Shown in pieces: positions 21,815 through 34,208 of a DNA stretch of 64,000 nt (the stretch's first letter is position 1; every line of letters begins with the position of its first letter). Under the pieces are notes generated by a model. It searched no databases, was not told the DNA's origin, and worked only from the letters and a program-made list of their open reading frames with translations. The translations under genes were made by a program, and so were the position numbers. This DNA comes from Lingula anatina (Eukaryota; Brachiopoda; Lingulata; Lingulida; Lingulidae), in assembly GCF_001039355.2 (NCBI RefSeq), contig NW_019774513.1, positions 850,470 to 914,469 of the forward strand, given 5' to 3'.

Positions 21815-24800
21815 ATGAGATTGTTTGAGAATATTGTCGAGCCATCTGAACGCCTAAAAGCATTGTTTGAATATGCGGAAGGCACGTGTCAAGTTAACCA
21901 TGAAACACCTGCCAGAAGGTATTTCAGATCCGGTGGAGAACTGATACGAATGGCGAATGTATACTATGATGAGAAAAACAATGAGGCAGCATATCTTTTG
22001 TACACAAGAGCCATCATGTGAGTCACTGTCTGCCACTCTCTATCTCTCTGACACACCCACATTTAATTCTGCACTCGTGTGCACACATGCACGCACGCAC
22101 ACACATGCAGTAATTATCTATAGTATATGCTTGTACAAATGTATGCCATTTATACATTGTATAGAGCCACACATGTATATACTGTAATATAGCAAACCTG
22201 CATAAGACACTGTTTCTTAATTTATGTACTATATATACTGCTGTGTTTCTCTGTCTAGTCTGTTTCTGGACAAACTGCGCCAACATCCAGAGTACAAGAG
22301 TGTGCCTGGTAAAGAGAAGAGCCAAATTAATCAGGTAAAGTAGCAGTATCTTGGGCTTGTGAAAAGGAACTTTTGCAACTGTATTTCTCTGTTTGTCAGA
22401 TTTACCTCTAATTATAAAGATATTATGATGATAGTTTTGCACCAAATCAAATTTCTTCAAGCCAAAGAGCAGTTTTTTCTTTATCATGCATTATAGCTTG
22501 ATCTATTCCTGCGTGTACGTATGTTATATTCCTGGATTTAATGTTTTACACCATTTTCAATTAAATGAATTAGTTCTGTATGTTTGGCTTTATAGAATAT
22601 ATGTACAGAAAAGATTACTTTTAGACATTTTCATACACAAATATATACCTTTGAGATTATGGTTAAACTTATTGGATAATCTTCCTGAATTTAATTATGC
22701 TTGTAAAATTTTTAATAAATTAGAATAATTATGTATTTCAATTGTTACAAATATTTTTTCATCCATTCCACAGAAAATAAGAGACATAGTTCTCCCTAGA
22801 GCAGAGGAATTAAAAGCTAAATTAAAAAAAGAATTTGCTGTTATTGCAGAGAGGAAAAAGGAAGAGCAGGTAAGCTTTTGAGCAGATAAATGTGAGGGAA
22901 ATTAAAAGTTGAAATCATTTAAATTACATAGTTTGTATCTTAAGTGTAACATATATGGCAAAAACATTATTTTTTGTGTTGAATTCTTAATTTTTGAGAA
23001 ATTTAGGATACTTAGAATGTAGTTCCTAGTGGAAAAGACCTTAAAAATATGCAAATGACTTGATATTGACTGGCTTTAGGATCAAGTTTCCTGTGCTCAC
23101 TCTTCAAAAGCCCACTATAATTCATTTTATTTTCATTTTATTTTAATCTACAGAAAAAACAAGAAGAATTACTGGCCAAAGAGCTTGAGAAACAGAAATT
23201 AATAGAAGAACAAAAGAAACTAGAAGAAGAGGCTCACAGGAAAAGGGTAGAGGAATATAAAGAATTAGAAGAAAGGAAAAAGTTGGAACTTTTAAAAAAA
23301 GAAGAAAGGGAAAGGCAAATTCAAGAAGAGAGATTACGTCTTTATGAAGAAGAAAAGAAAATCTTAAACACAAGAGGTGCTTATCTAGACAATGGCCAAA
23401 TATCAAATAATGCACAGCAGGTTGTTGGAGCAGCTGGTTCCATAGATCTTCCACCTCCATACGAACCATCTGCCCCACCACTACCACAGGAGGACATCAG
23501 ACCGACAGCGTAAGATTGTAGAGAGTTGCATCCATTTTTTATGCACAGACTGTCTAGTGTCTGTACATATATACATCACCTGCTTCTATCCACTTTGCTA
23601 GAGAAATAGCCAGAGTCATATGCAATTCTAGAATCCATAACAACTAGAAAGCAGGGTTGCTATTTGATTAAAAAATTGTAATTATGCATTAATTGGTCTT
23701 AAATGGAGGTCAAATTGGAAAATGGACATGATTATTCCTTAAATATTTTGGGTAGTATTTTTAAATGGTATTTCAATATATGAAAGAATGTATTTAAAAG
23801 CTGGGTGTTTTTCCACATTTTTTGCACATTTGGTTAATCTGTGTACTAATAGAAAGAGGGATTAGAGGGATTTTCCATCAGTAGAAAGCAACAGATATTC
23901 ATAATAACAAAGACTAGTACACAGATAGTAGAACTTCACGATCAGGCACTTGTATCTGTTCCCTGTACTCACCCTATGTAACATTTGTTTATTTATTTAT
24001 TGTGTATTAGTCCATGCAGCTTGCATACTCAATTTCAAGAAAAATGGAAATTTTGGTTTGTAGAATCAAATACATTTTGAAAATGTTGAAATCTTGAAAG
24101 TAAGATCTTACTAATCAATTTATGATCAAAATATACTGTTTTAGGGCATCTTTACCTCACATTATTTTGTCTGTGTCTGAGCCATAAAAATCTTTTATCT
24201 TCAGGCCTATTGTTGACCGCTCCAGCAAACCAAGAGTCAATCACCATACAAGTATAGGTGGAACTAGTCATAATGCTCATGGATTGAAGGATGTCATCTG
24301 CCCTGCTGACCTGATGCCTAAGTTTCTACACCTGGCCACAGCCAACACTGCCAGGAATGTAGAGACTTGTGGGATCCTGGCAGGGAAATTGGTGAGAGCA
24401 CATTAACAAATTCACCAAAGAAAGAGATTGGGGTTTTTCATGATGAGTGTTTTCTCCTATTGTCTGTTGGTTGGTGGACAAGTAATGTCAAAAAGTACTT
24501 AGCTAATTTTGAGCTTAAGCTTGAAACCCAAAATTGGATATTCTTCAAAAGTAGATAACAAAAAAAGGGAAACAGTTGGTAAAAAAACAGAAGTAATTTT
24601 TTCTTGTGATAAAACAGATACGGTATTATTGTAGTATTGGTTGGTTGACAACCAATTAATTAAGGTAAAAGTAGACTAGTTTTGTATGAATGTTAAGGTC
24701 TAAAATCTTTTGTGAAACGAGTCCCAGTTGTGAGAAGTTGTCTAACGAAGAAAAAGTAGTACATGAACAGCAATATTGACCATAATTGTGAAAACATGAA

Positions 24801-26270
24801 CAAACTCATAAATATATATTTGTATATTCAGAGTCAAGGTGCGTTCACCATAACAAACCTGCTGGTACCCAAGCAGTCTGGTACGTCTGACTCCTGCAGT
24901 GCCGAAGATGAGGAGGCCATCTTTGATTACCAGGATAAGCATGACTTGATTACTCTGGGATGGATACATGTAAGTGTCTTGTGACCGTAATGAAAAATAA
25001 TGGTGTAAGAAACTGGTGGGTCATGAAATGATTAATAATTTTTGAATCATAGATTGACTTATGTAGGTTTTAGTCTGTCTCGGTGAAAAGACTGCAGTCT
25101 TTGTAATGTTATTACATGAAAGTGCATCAGAACAATTTTTGTCTTGAGAAGTCGTGCAGCTTCACACCATGCACTGCCAGATGGTTTATCAATATTTGCA
25201 AATATGTATCACAATATCAAGTTTTATTGCAGAGATGCAACATAAGTAATGTTCATGATTACTTCACCTTATACCAAAAAGGAAATCAAGTTCATAAGAA
25301 TTGTTTCAGACAATTCATGTTATGAGTTGCGGAATAAGCTATGTCGAGTGTACTGTATTTCAAATGTTGGTATTCCAGACCCATCCATCTCAGACAGCAT
25401 TTATGTCCAGTGTGGATTTGCACACCCATGCAGGATATCAGATGATGATGCCAGAAGCCATTGCTATAGTCATCTCTCCTAAATATCAAGAGTAAGTGAT
25501 GTCATTGTTGTTGGTTTTTTTTTTTCACAAAGTATGATCTTGCACACATCAGTGAAGTGTTTATTGTGTTCTGAGAGAGAGAGAGTTTATGCTTAGTATT
25601 AAATATTAGCTCTGTAGCTGCTTTCAGATGGGAAAAGTTACCATAGGAAAATTTGCATAACTAAAATATGTGAATCTGCAAGCTGTAGGCCTGGATTGTT
25701 TAGTTGACATTATCACTGTGATTATTGTATTTGCAAATGTAAGATACATATGTGTTTGGTTCTTGTAACAAGCATTATGAAATATTTTTCAGGACTGGCT
25801 TTTTTCTCCTGACTCCTGACTATGGTTTAGATTATGTGGCCAACTGCAGGCAGAAGGGGTTTCATAAACACCCAGAGGAACCTCCCCTTTATGAGGTACA
25901 CCCTTTTCTAGATAAAAGCACTATATATTGACTACATGGCTAATATATATTAGTATGTTTCACTTTTCATGGTGAGAATATCACTGTTTTAAGTCCTGCT
26001 TCATCTCAGTACTCAATTAATGGTAATGACCTCTGTTTGTTTTTTGGTAATGACCTTTGTTTGTTGCACGTGAATACAAATAATATTTATTTATTGCTTT
26101 GCTGGAAAAAGCACAATGCTTGTAATGCAAAGTTTTGCTTTTTCCCCCATCTATTATTTCCCTAAATGCAACTTCCATCCATGTGGTAATATTGTGTATA
26201 CTTTCAGCAATCCAGTCATGTCCAAATTGTTGAAGACCAGCACATTGTTGTTGCAGATTTGAGACACTGA
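21815..26270 (+). CDS. STAMBP: STAM-binding protein (AMSH), JAMM deubiquitinase
   Basis: AMSH removes Lys63-linked ubiquitin from endosomal cargo and works with ESCRT-0 (STAM/HRS). Exons: 21815-22017, 22259-22334, 22774-22869, 23154-23509, 24205-24391, 24832-24969, 25379-25491, 25793-25895, 26208-26270; 444 aa, phases consistent. Residues 1-110 are the MIT-like N-terminus ([17 protein letters not shown]). About 115-200 is a charged helix. PIVDRSSKP at 245-253 fits the STAM SH3-binding consensus. The catalytic JAMM metal site is complete: E297 in VETCGIL, then H352-x-H354-x10-D365. Cys and His of [10 protein letters not shown] are kept. PPPY (225-228) and PSAP (230-233) are extra motifs. An upstream ATG at 21711 opens a 14-codon segment ending at a GTAAGC donor (21753). 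If spliced to 21815 through a 62-nt intron, it would lengthen the N-terminus. Confidence 0.96.
23865..23915. repeat. 51-bp repeat, copy in STAMBP intron 4
   Basis: GAGGGATTTTCCATCAGTAG continues into AAAGCAACAGATAT and recurs at 26458-26509, just after the STAMBP stop, with a few differences at its right end. The origin is unknown. Confidence 0.8.
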
Positions 26271-26457
26271 TAGAGAAAAAGCTTTGATATCATAGTCAAT
26301 GAATTTATGAATATTGATTGTGCAGACTTGCATGACAAGGATGTAGGAGGTTTGTGGAACTAATAGAACTGGAGATAAAAATATGTTAACAATGTACGTA
26401 TTAAGTCTAAATAGTAGTTCAGAAATGTTTTAATATGTATGGGAATGGAACCACTTT

Positions 26458-26509
26458 GAGGGATTTTCCATCAGTAGAAAGCAACAGATATATATAATCA
26501 CAAAGACTA
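26458..26509. repeat. 51-bp repeat, copy in STAMBP 3' region
   Basis: Second copy of the sequence at 23865-23915, in the same orientation, inside the presumed 3' UTR. Confidence 0.8.
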
Positions 26510-26710
26510 AAAATGTTATATTTTTAATAGGTGTCTGTTGTAATTAATTATACTGTTATGAGGATCATACAGAGCTCATTTATAGTCATGTGCAATTTCT
26601 CTGTTCATGAGTAGTCCGTCATGGGGAAGTACTGGTAGTGGAGACCAGTCAGATTATCAGGAAATATTACTAAGCCTAGTCTACTGAAAGTTGTATTTAT
26701 AAATGTGGAC

Positions 26711-27579
26711 TATGGAACGCCATTCACGCAAAAAATACACCACGCAATTTAAGAGTGTATTTTTTTTCAAAAGTGTATTTTTTTCTAACAATGTAGTCGG
26801 ATCATTTAATAATGTAGTCCCGTAATCTTATAATGTAGTACCACTCGTCAAAAGTGTAACGTCGCGCCAAAAGTTTAATCCCGCAAGAATAGTAATGACA
26901 TCATTAGACACCAGATGGCGCAGCGATCTGTTGTTGTATTATCTGTTGGCTATCTTGGAAAAGCGCCACCTATCGTGAGGTCCGCAACTCATTGCGGAGA
27001 ATTCAGTATCCATGATCAGCAAATCTGAGAGCCACGTGCGGTTTGAGACAGACCTGGGCGGACAATTTACGGTTTTACGCTGAAGTTGTGGTTATATCGC
27101 AGNATACTCAACCTTTGTAGCTGGTATCCAGCAGCTGAGAGTAAGAAACCTCACGATAGGTGGCGCTTTTCCAAGATAGCCAACAGATAATACAACAACA
27201 GATCGCTGCGCCATCTGGTGTCTAATGATGTCATTACTATTCTTGCGGGATTAAACTTTTGGCGCGACGTTACACTTTTGACGAGTGGTACTACATTATA
27301 AGATTACGGGACTACATTATTAAATAATCCGACTACATTGTTAGAAAAAAATACACTTTTGAAAAAAAATACACTCTTAAATTGCGTGGTGTATTTTTTG
27401 CGTGAATGGCGTTAAACTTTTGGCGCGACGTTACACTTTTGACGAGTGGTACTACATTATAAGATTACGGGACTACATTATTAAATTATCCGACTACATT
27501 GTTAGAAAAAAATACACTTTTGAAAAAAAATACACTCTTAAATTGCGTGGTGTATTTTTTGCGTGAATGGCGTTCCATA
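26711..27579. mobile_element. 869-bp foldback transposon with ~270-bp inverted arms
   Basis: The left arm (26711-26980) and right arm (about 27149-27414) are near-perfect reverse complements. They start TATGGAACGCCATTCACGC and contain repeated ACTACATT(A/G)TTA and TACACTTTTGA motifs. A 168-bp loop lies between them and carries the single N at 27103. The terminal 161 bp of the right arm is duplicated in tandem (copies start at 27253 and 27414). GTGGAC at 26705-26710 and 27580-27585 is a probable 6-bp target duplication. There is no transposase frame, so the element is non-autonomous. It lies between STAMBP and the first GST gene, possibly in the STAMBP 3' UTR. Confidence 0.85.
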
Positions 27580-28634
27580 GTGGACCTGGGGTTCTTTGGA
27601 GGAAGTAACGTGTTAACCCAAATTTTATGCTTTTTATAAGGCAGTGAAATTGTTTTCCCAAACTGTGCTGTTGTACATTTGTTGTTATGTAAGTATTTGT
27701 TGCAATATGATTACCTTTCTGTGTAGGTTCCCCACAATAACATGTTAACTGTAATAAGCTATAGGGGTATAATTTTTATTTTTTTATTTATATTTATTTT
27801 TGCTGCGTTTGCCCAGTAAACTTGAATGATGCTTCATTGCACTGTGTTGCATTCACTGATGCATTACTTTGAATCTGTTACTATGTTTATTGAATAAATG
27901 TAGGTAATATAACAACAATGAATAAAACAGTGATATTTGTTTTTGTGTCATTTTATTTAATGTTGAGAATAATTTCCTAATTTTTATGAGGTATTATAAA
28001 ATCCATATTAGTTTGAGCTGTGTAAAAAAATCCTGAAATTGACTTAAATTATATTTTTTCTCTGTTCATATACATTATTATCTTTTACTTATTAATAAAT
28101 AGTATGTAAATGTATTCAGGAATTTTCTTTCGTTTACAAGCAGTTCACAAAATGTAAGAAAAATATCATTCAGAAGTAAGGTATAAAGTAAAATATATCC
28201 ACACAGCAGCTTAAAAGTAGCGTGCGGTATCACAGGCAACAATAAGACATTTACAAAAGTCCCTTCTTAAAGTCCCTAACAGCTCTTGATTAAATACAGT
28301 TATATACAGAATGTTTTGTACTCCACAGATTCTCCTTGTGTCATATGTTGCAGTCCAGTCATTTCTTTGAGCAAATACAAAACAGAAACCAGATTGTGTG
28401 TTCTACGAAGAAGTAGCTTGTGCGTGTCTTCAGAAGTTTGATCTTGTTAAATACGAATAATTAGTTTTATGAAGGTTCATGGTCATCGAACAATGTGCTT
28501 CAGATCCATTTGCAGACTGTATGTATCGGTTGAACTAACATGGGGATTAAAGAAGAATGCGAATGGTCTGATTTCTTTGAAATCCGTGAACATTGATAGG
28601 AAGACGGTTAAAAAATGAAGTCCATCAGCCTGTT
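27580..28634. other. STAMBP-GST convergent intergenic region
   Basis: AT-rich and without a coding exon. AATAAA occurs on the plus strand at 27893 and 27921, and on the minus strand (read as TTTATT) near 27953. The 3' ends of the convergent STAMBP and GST transcripts may therefore meet here. A segment of about 45 bp at 27873-27917 (CTGTTACTATGTTTATTGAA...) recurs in the GST intron at about 28979-29025. Confidence 0.4.
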
Positions 28635-31064
28635 TTACTGAGCCTTGTTCTCTAGCGTTTTCTTATGTTCCGCCACTGCGGCGTTAACTTTCCCGAAACA
28701 TTCAATTTTCTCTACCCTCTTTACCCACTGAACAACGTTGCTCCAACTGTCAATTTTATAGTCGATATACCAAAGAAGAGCCAAAGTATTGATTATGCTC
28801 AAGTCTACAAGTGTCATGGTGTCACCACAGACGTAAGACTTGCCGCTGAGATGTTTATCTAGGTAATCCAGTGCTTCTTTAACCTTTGGTTCCTTCTCAG
28901 AATCGATAGCTTTGCCGAGAAATGCTGCGTATGCCTATGTTTATGAAAAGATAAACAGATACTTTAAAATAATTTAAAATCTGTTACTATATTTATTGAA
29001 TAAATGTAGGTAATATAACAATAAATCATATTGGTCTTTGGCAAAGTGATTATAAAAACCTTTGCCTTTCTAGTAAAACATACGTGACACATTAAGAATC
29101 GAATATCAAGAAAGAAATGAGCTTTTTTTCAATTGAATATTGGAGAGCACTTAACATATTTATACATGATACTTGATACGAATGTGCAAAAATTGCCATA
29201 ATGGATATTCTTTTATTCTGTGAAATGAATATAAATCTATTATCACTTTCCCGGCGCCTTTTTAAAATTTGAGAAAAAAAATCGATGGGACTTTTTACGA
29301 TTAAGTTTTGCGAAATCTGAAGATGCAGATCATCCTGTCTGATTCCAATATACATTGTGTCGCAATTATTTCTTAATGTTCGTTGTTTGTCTCTGTTTAA
29401 ACGAATTTAGTATAAAAAGCACAAAATAAACTTACCGCATAATCGAGCACTGCCGTACATAGAGTGCTGGCTTCCCAGTACATTAGACGATCCACCAGAG
29501 CGCGTTGCTTTATATCAGAGGGGTAAAAACTGCTCTCTGGGACGTACTTCTGGCACAGATATTTCATCAACGGGCGACTGGAATAGATGTCACTTAATGA
29601 ATATTGTGTGAATATACGTGTGTGTGTGTGTCGATTAAGTAATTTTGTATGAAGGCAGTAACTAATGGAGAAGAAAAAAAAGCATCCAAATTGATTTGAT
29701 TCTCGTATGCAAACTGATACATGCACAGATGTACTCTTTTCAAACGTCTAATTTGGTTGACATTCATGGTTCCTTCGAAGAATCGAAGAAATTTGATCGC
29801 GCAAATAAGAAAAAACGGGTCTGAATGGTCCGCAATATTGGAATGTTTTGAGTTCTTATTTGTTTATATGAATAATGCATACTAAGCGTGCGTGTTTACC
29901 ACAAAGTATCTATGCACTTTCAAAGCCTGTGACTTGAATGGAAGAAATGGGGAACGTGATCCTTGTATTTAGGATAGGCCTACAAATTGAAATTTTTGGA
30001 GTATTTTTCAATAATTTAACTTCATTATATATTTTTTCAATTATCTTTTTCTTTTATTGATGGCTGCAGCGGTAAAAAATAAAAAATAAAATAAAATAAA
30101 ATAGATATAATAAAATAAAATAAAACAAAACAAAACTTAAACCATGACATAGTTTTATGACCAAAACTTAGATGATTACCCCCTGTTTTGTGTTTTATGC
30201 TTTAATATACTGATGGTAATGAGTTCACAGATATGAAGAGTTCCACACCATTATACATATATTTACCTTTCCCAAAGGACAAAATCACCATCCACCAAAG
30301 TAGGGACACAGTGTTCAGGATTTATCTAAAAAAATAAATGAAGATATGATAATATAAATTATACTTGAAAAAATACTACAGGACTATAACAACGTGTATA
30401 TATTTGGTACCTTTTTCGTGTAATATCATCATAGTGATAAGGCGTATATGTTTGCCTATGAGTGGTTAGTTAAAGCACCATTGTTAAAAACGCTCATCCC
30501 GACAAATTAACATAAAAACTAGAAAGAAAAATCGTAGCATATAACATCCAAATCTCTTGTTTGAATATATCAAGTACTATCTACATTCTTAATTTTAAAG
30601 TATCATTGTTTTATGGAGCTGACATTAAAAAAAGGCTCCAATATAATTTACATCTTGTTGCGCAGTTACTGCACATACAGACACTGGACACTCACATTAA
30701 GAAAATAGTCCTGTTTGTGTTCGTCTTTGAAGAGGTCAACATGTTTTATGTTAACCTTGATTCCTGCCTCGCTAAGCAGCATCATGCAAGCAATAGACTG
30801 CGGGTCGACCTTATTGATATATAGGACTGGGCAGTTGGGGTCGTAGACCTCTCCTTCACATTCTTCAACTTTGGCGACGGTATCATCCTCTGCCGCAGGT
30901 TTCGTTTGCTGGCTGTCTTCAGTTTTCTCGGTATTTTCGGCCTTCTGAGGAGCATCTTGAGACTGAGCAGGCGTGGCTGCAGGAGCCGGTTTGGTGTCTT
31001 TCCTTGGGGCAGGTTTTGTCTTGGGATCCGACGCCGTGGTCTCCTTGCTGTTGTTACACCCCAT
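28635..31064 (-). CDS. Glutathione S-transferase with N-terminal acylation-type extension
   Basis: Cytosolic-type GST resembling the delta/epsilon/theta group. Exons in gene order: 30696-31064, 30267-30325, 29436-29577, 28635-28934; 289 aa, phases consistent. Residues 1-76 are an extra, low-complexity Ala/Pro/Lys/Thr/Glu segment starting MGCNNSKETT. Gly2, Cys3 and Ser6 fit the N-myristoyl plus palmitoyl pattern of membrane-anchored proteins. The thioredoxin-fold half begins near VLYINKV (80-86). The glutathione-contact motif VPTLVDGDFVLWES is at 130-143. The helical C-terminal half ends KTLENKAQ. Aligned by eye to delta GSTs, the catalytic Ser is Asp87, so normal GSH activation is doubtful. 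The start is the first ATG of a long open exon with no upstream alternative in frame. Attachment to membrane is inference. Confidence 0.92.
30075..30135. repeat. (AAAAT)n-type simple repeat in GST intron
   Basis: AAAAT/AAAAC units between the exons ending at 29577 and starting at 30267. Confidence 0.8.
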
Positions 31065-32119
31065 ATCGAAAATATCGTTAAAAATAAAGTGTCGCGTTCG
31101 TTGAAATCTAAAAATGCAAATGTCGCTTGTCTTAAGATCAATTCTGTCTAATCACTGTTTTGCTATTGCCCTAACAACTATGTTTTGTTGTGAACTCTAC
31201 TGCCTCGCACCATGCTTACATTGAGAGGAGGTCTATTTGTTGGAAATGTGTGTTCAGGCGACAGTCGCTGTGTGTCTTTGGATTAACTGGATGTTACTAA
31301 GGCGGTACCAATCCTCCACTTAAAAGGGGTAAAGGTGGCTGGACTATTGTTCTCATTTTTAAATCGGCACCACTATCCTCAATAGGAAATTCGATTTTGC
31401 CAAAGAAATAAAAACCATGACTATACACAGCCGGGCGTTTTTTGCAAGATAACCGATTTTTTTAATTTTTATTTCTTCCTTTTCTTCTATTTTTACTTTG
31501 TTCTTTGCAACATTATTTAAAGCATTACAGTTTTATTCATATCTTACTTTTTAAATCTCTCTCTGTCGGTTTGGAAGTGGATTTGATGTTAATGGCAGCC
31601 CACTAAACTTCTTTTTAAGGAGCAAGTCGTGAATTCTTGGAAGAAACGATGATCTAATCATTGGGAAACAACGATTTTGTAATGCAGGGGGGATATTGAA
31701 TACGAGGCACATAAAAACATTCGGAAGTATCATTTTCATTTCCACCTACTCCATTTCCATCATCTTTGACAGAAAATTTTTTTTCAACTTTTAAGTAGTA
31801 AGAACATAGAAACTTTAAGGGTTTGTATACTTTATTTTCATTGATATAACTAGAAAAACTACGCACATATATTAAAGAATATATCCTCGAGAATACAAAA
31901 TGAGTCTTTTTAAGGTTTAGCATCGCATAAAAGATATCAGTCTGATCACAGATTACATGTTTACAGGACGATGCAGATCTTGAAGGAAGCACACTTTCCT
32001 CTTGAAAAGAGTAGTTTTTAGTCCTTTTTAAATATAACAAAATGCTTTTTTCAATTGTTCCTTGTTCATGCTCCATCGTCACTCTCGTGGCACTTTGCTA
32101 GTTCTTTGTGTTAAGTCAT
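31065..32119. other. Intergenic region between the two GST genes
   Basis: The first few hundred bases must hold the promoter and 5' UTR of the acylated-type GST. I see no TATA box, coding exon or repeat I can name in the rest. Open frames here are short and without family resemblance. Confidence 0.5.
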
Positions 32120-33923
32120 TTAAGATTCCACCTTTTTCATTTCTTCCCAGAATTCAAAGAGCTCTTTATGGCACTCTTCATAATAAGGTAACGCCTTCAT
32201 GCGCTCTGCCCAAGAGCATATGTTACTCCAAGGACTTGTATCAATATCAAAGAGCCCTAATAGAGTGATCAGCCCCCAGAAAGCAAAGTCGGCGATCGTG
32301 AGGTTGTCTCCCGCGATGAACTGTTTTCCCTCCAGGTCCCGATTGAGTTTGTCCATTGCTTTTTCTTTAAACTCCTTCTCTGCCTCCTCAGAAACCTCGT
32401 TTTTAGCCAGTCTTGGTAGCAACTGAAAGGGAGAGATGAAGAATAAAGGTGCAGTTAACTTAAACAAAAAATGAATTCTTGATGATTTTTTTTAAAGCAC
32501 GTATCAGGACATTTTTCCCGCGAACCACTTCAACATGTTTCATAATTAATTATCAACTTAAAGCGTTAGTAGGCGACGAAAATAATTATATAAACTAGGG
32601 ATATAAGAAGACGAAGACCAATGAAACTTTCTGTTTTCCTGCCCACAGCACACGAAGAGCTTATTTCAAACTTACCACTCCGTAAACCTTAGGTGTAAAT
32701 GTGATGGCATTGAACATCAAGGCCCTGTCGATTATTGCCCTCTGCTTGATGTCCTTTGGGTAGAGCGACTCGTTCTTTCCGTACTTCTCAAGCAGATATG
32801 GCATGATAGCTTTGCTGAAAGGAGATCAATGTAATATCTGATACCAAATGTGATAAAAGTTGTTATATCCAGTTTCTGACTCTTGAATTACAAATGTAAT
32901 ATTCGTAAAAGAGAAATTTTCAGGTGCAGACTTCGAACTGACAGTATCACAATTTTGAAGACGTTGTGAACAAGATCATACCATTTTAAAAGCGACCTGG
33001 GCAACAGGGCAAGTGTTAAGCTGTCCTTATTATTCCTTCTTAACAAAATGCATAATGTTTATTTGTATGTTGTAAAGGAGAGGTGTTCGTGAAACGATAT
33101 TTCAGCCATTATCTTGCTCCTACGTTGCACTTCTCATTAGCAGCACCCCAACGAGACAACTTTCCTCTTCTTTATATAATTATCCTTTATATTATTAAAG
33201 AATTGAAAAAAAAAATGAAAGAAAGGTGTAATTTGATTTTGGATCAGTAGAAAAAAACTACGACCTCTTTTTGGGCTTCACACTCTTACTAGGGGAAACT
33301 ATACACACTACTTTATACACTATAAATGTAGACAAACCGACAATGAAGTCCTATACAATAGACTACAGAACGATTACAATGTGGCGTGGCCTGTTCATTA
33401 AAAATACGAATTTGCACCCACCTTTCCCACAGACAAAAGCCATCGTCAACTATAGTCGGACACGTATGGTCTGGATTTATCTGTAAAAAGAAAACAATGT
33501 GATGTATTCACTTATCAGTGAAACCCAAAGGAATAGGTCAAGGGCATGAGAGCTTTCCCCTTATTACATTTTATTTACAATTTGTTGAGGGAAGTGTTTT
33601 TTCTTTTTGATTATAGGACCACTAAACCTTTACAAGTGCTGAATTTTCAGCTATCATAAAAATAGGCAATAAAATTAACAAAAGCGTAATCTTATTTTGA
33701 AGTTAAGCATAAATGAAATTATTCTATTCTGTTTTATTAGTGTAATACTATGAGGAGAATACACTATACTTAAGCATCAAATGCCAAGAAACTGCAGTTG
33801 TAATCTTACCTTAAGGTACTCCTCAGTCATTTGCTCTTTCTTAAATGTGTTTATCCATTTAATATTCACGTCCACTTCCGCTGCCTTGCAGGCCATACGG
33901 ACAGCCAGGCTAGGGGGACTTAA
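32120..33923 (-). CDS. Glutathione S-transferase, delta/epsilon-like, first exon missing
   Basis: Exons in gene order: 33810-33923, 33422-33480, 32676-32814, 32120-32422; 204 codons plus stop, phases consistent. The first visible exon opens at LSPPSLAVRMAC. Its first Ser aligns with the catalytic Ser of delta-class GSTs, so this enzyme should be active. CPTIVDDGFCLWES is the glutathione-contact motif. The C-terminal half includes IAGDNLTIADFAFWGL, the conserved N-capping box region of GSTs. The intron positions match those of the neighbouring GST, so the two are tandem paralogues. A GST needs roughly 10-15 further N-terminal residues. No exon with ATG and a matching phase-0 donor was found between 33924 and 35100, so the 5' end is unresolved. 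Confidence 0.86.
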
Positions 33924-34208
33924 CTGAAACAAGTACAAATCAACCGGCATGGTCAAATGTATCCCTATATGTCTATCAGAAACTGTGAACCTCGCAGTTT
34001 TTCGGTTGCCTTAAACCTGTCTCGATATGATAATAATATCAACGGCGTTTTGAATATTGACGTTTAGATCACTGCATCGAATTTCCCTTCATTAGGGTTG
34101 TTATTTGAACAACGACTTAGAATTGTTAGCAGTTTGCTAAGTCATGGCGAGACTGTGTACGTAAACTGAATCAGTTTTGTCGTTCCCATAACACCATCAC
34201 ACTTCTTA

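Noticed and set aside
30782-31151. Basic frames overlapping the first GST exon on both strands
   Set aside because: Shadows of the low-complexity Ala/Pro/Lys coding segment. Only the MGCNNS frame connects in phase to the GST exons.
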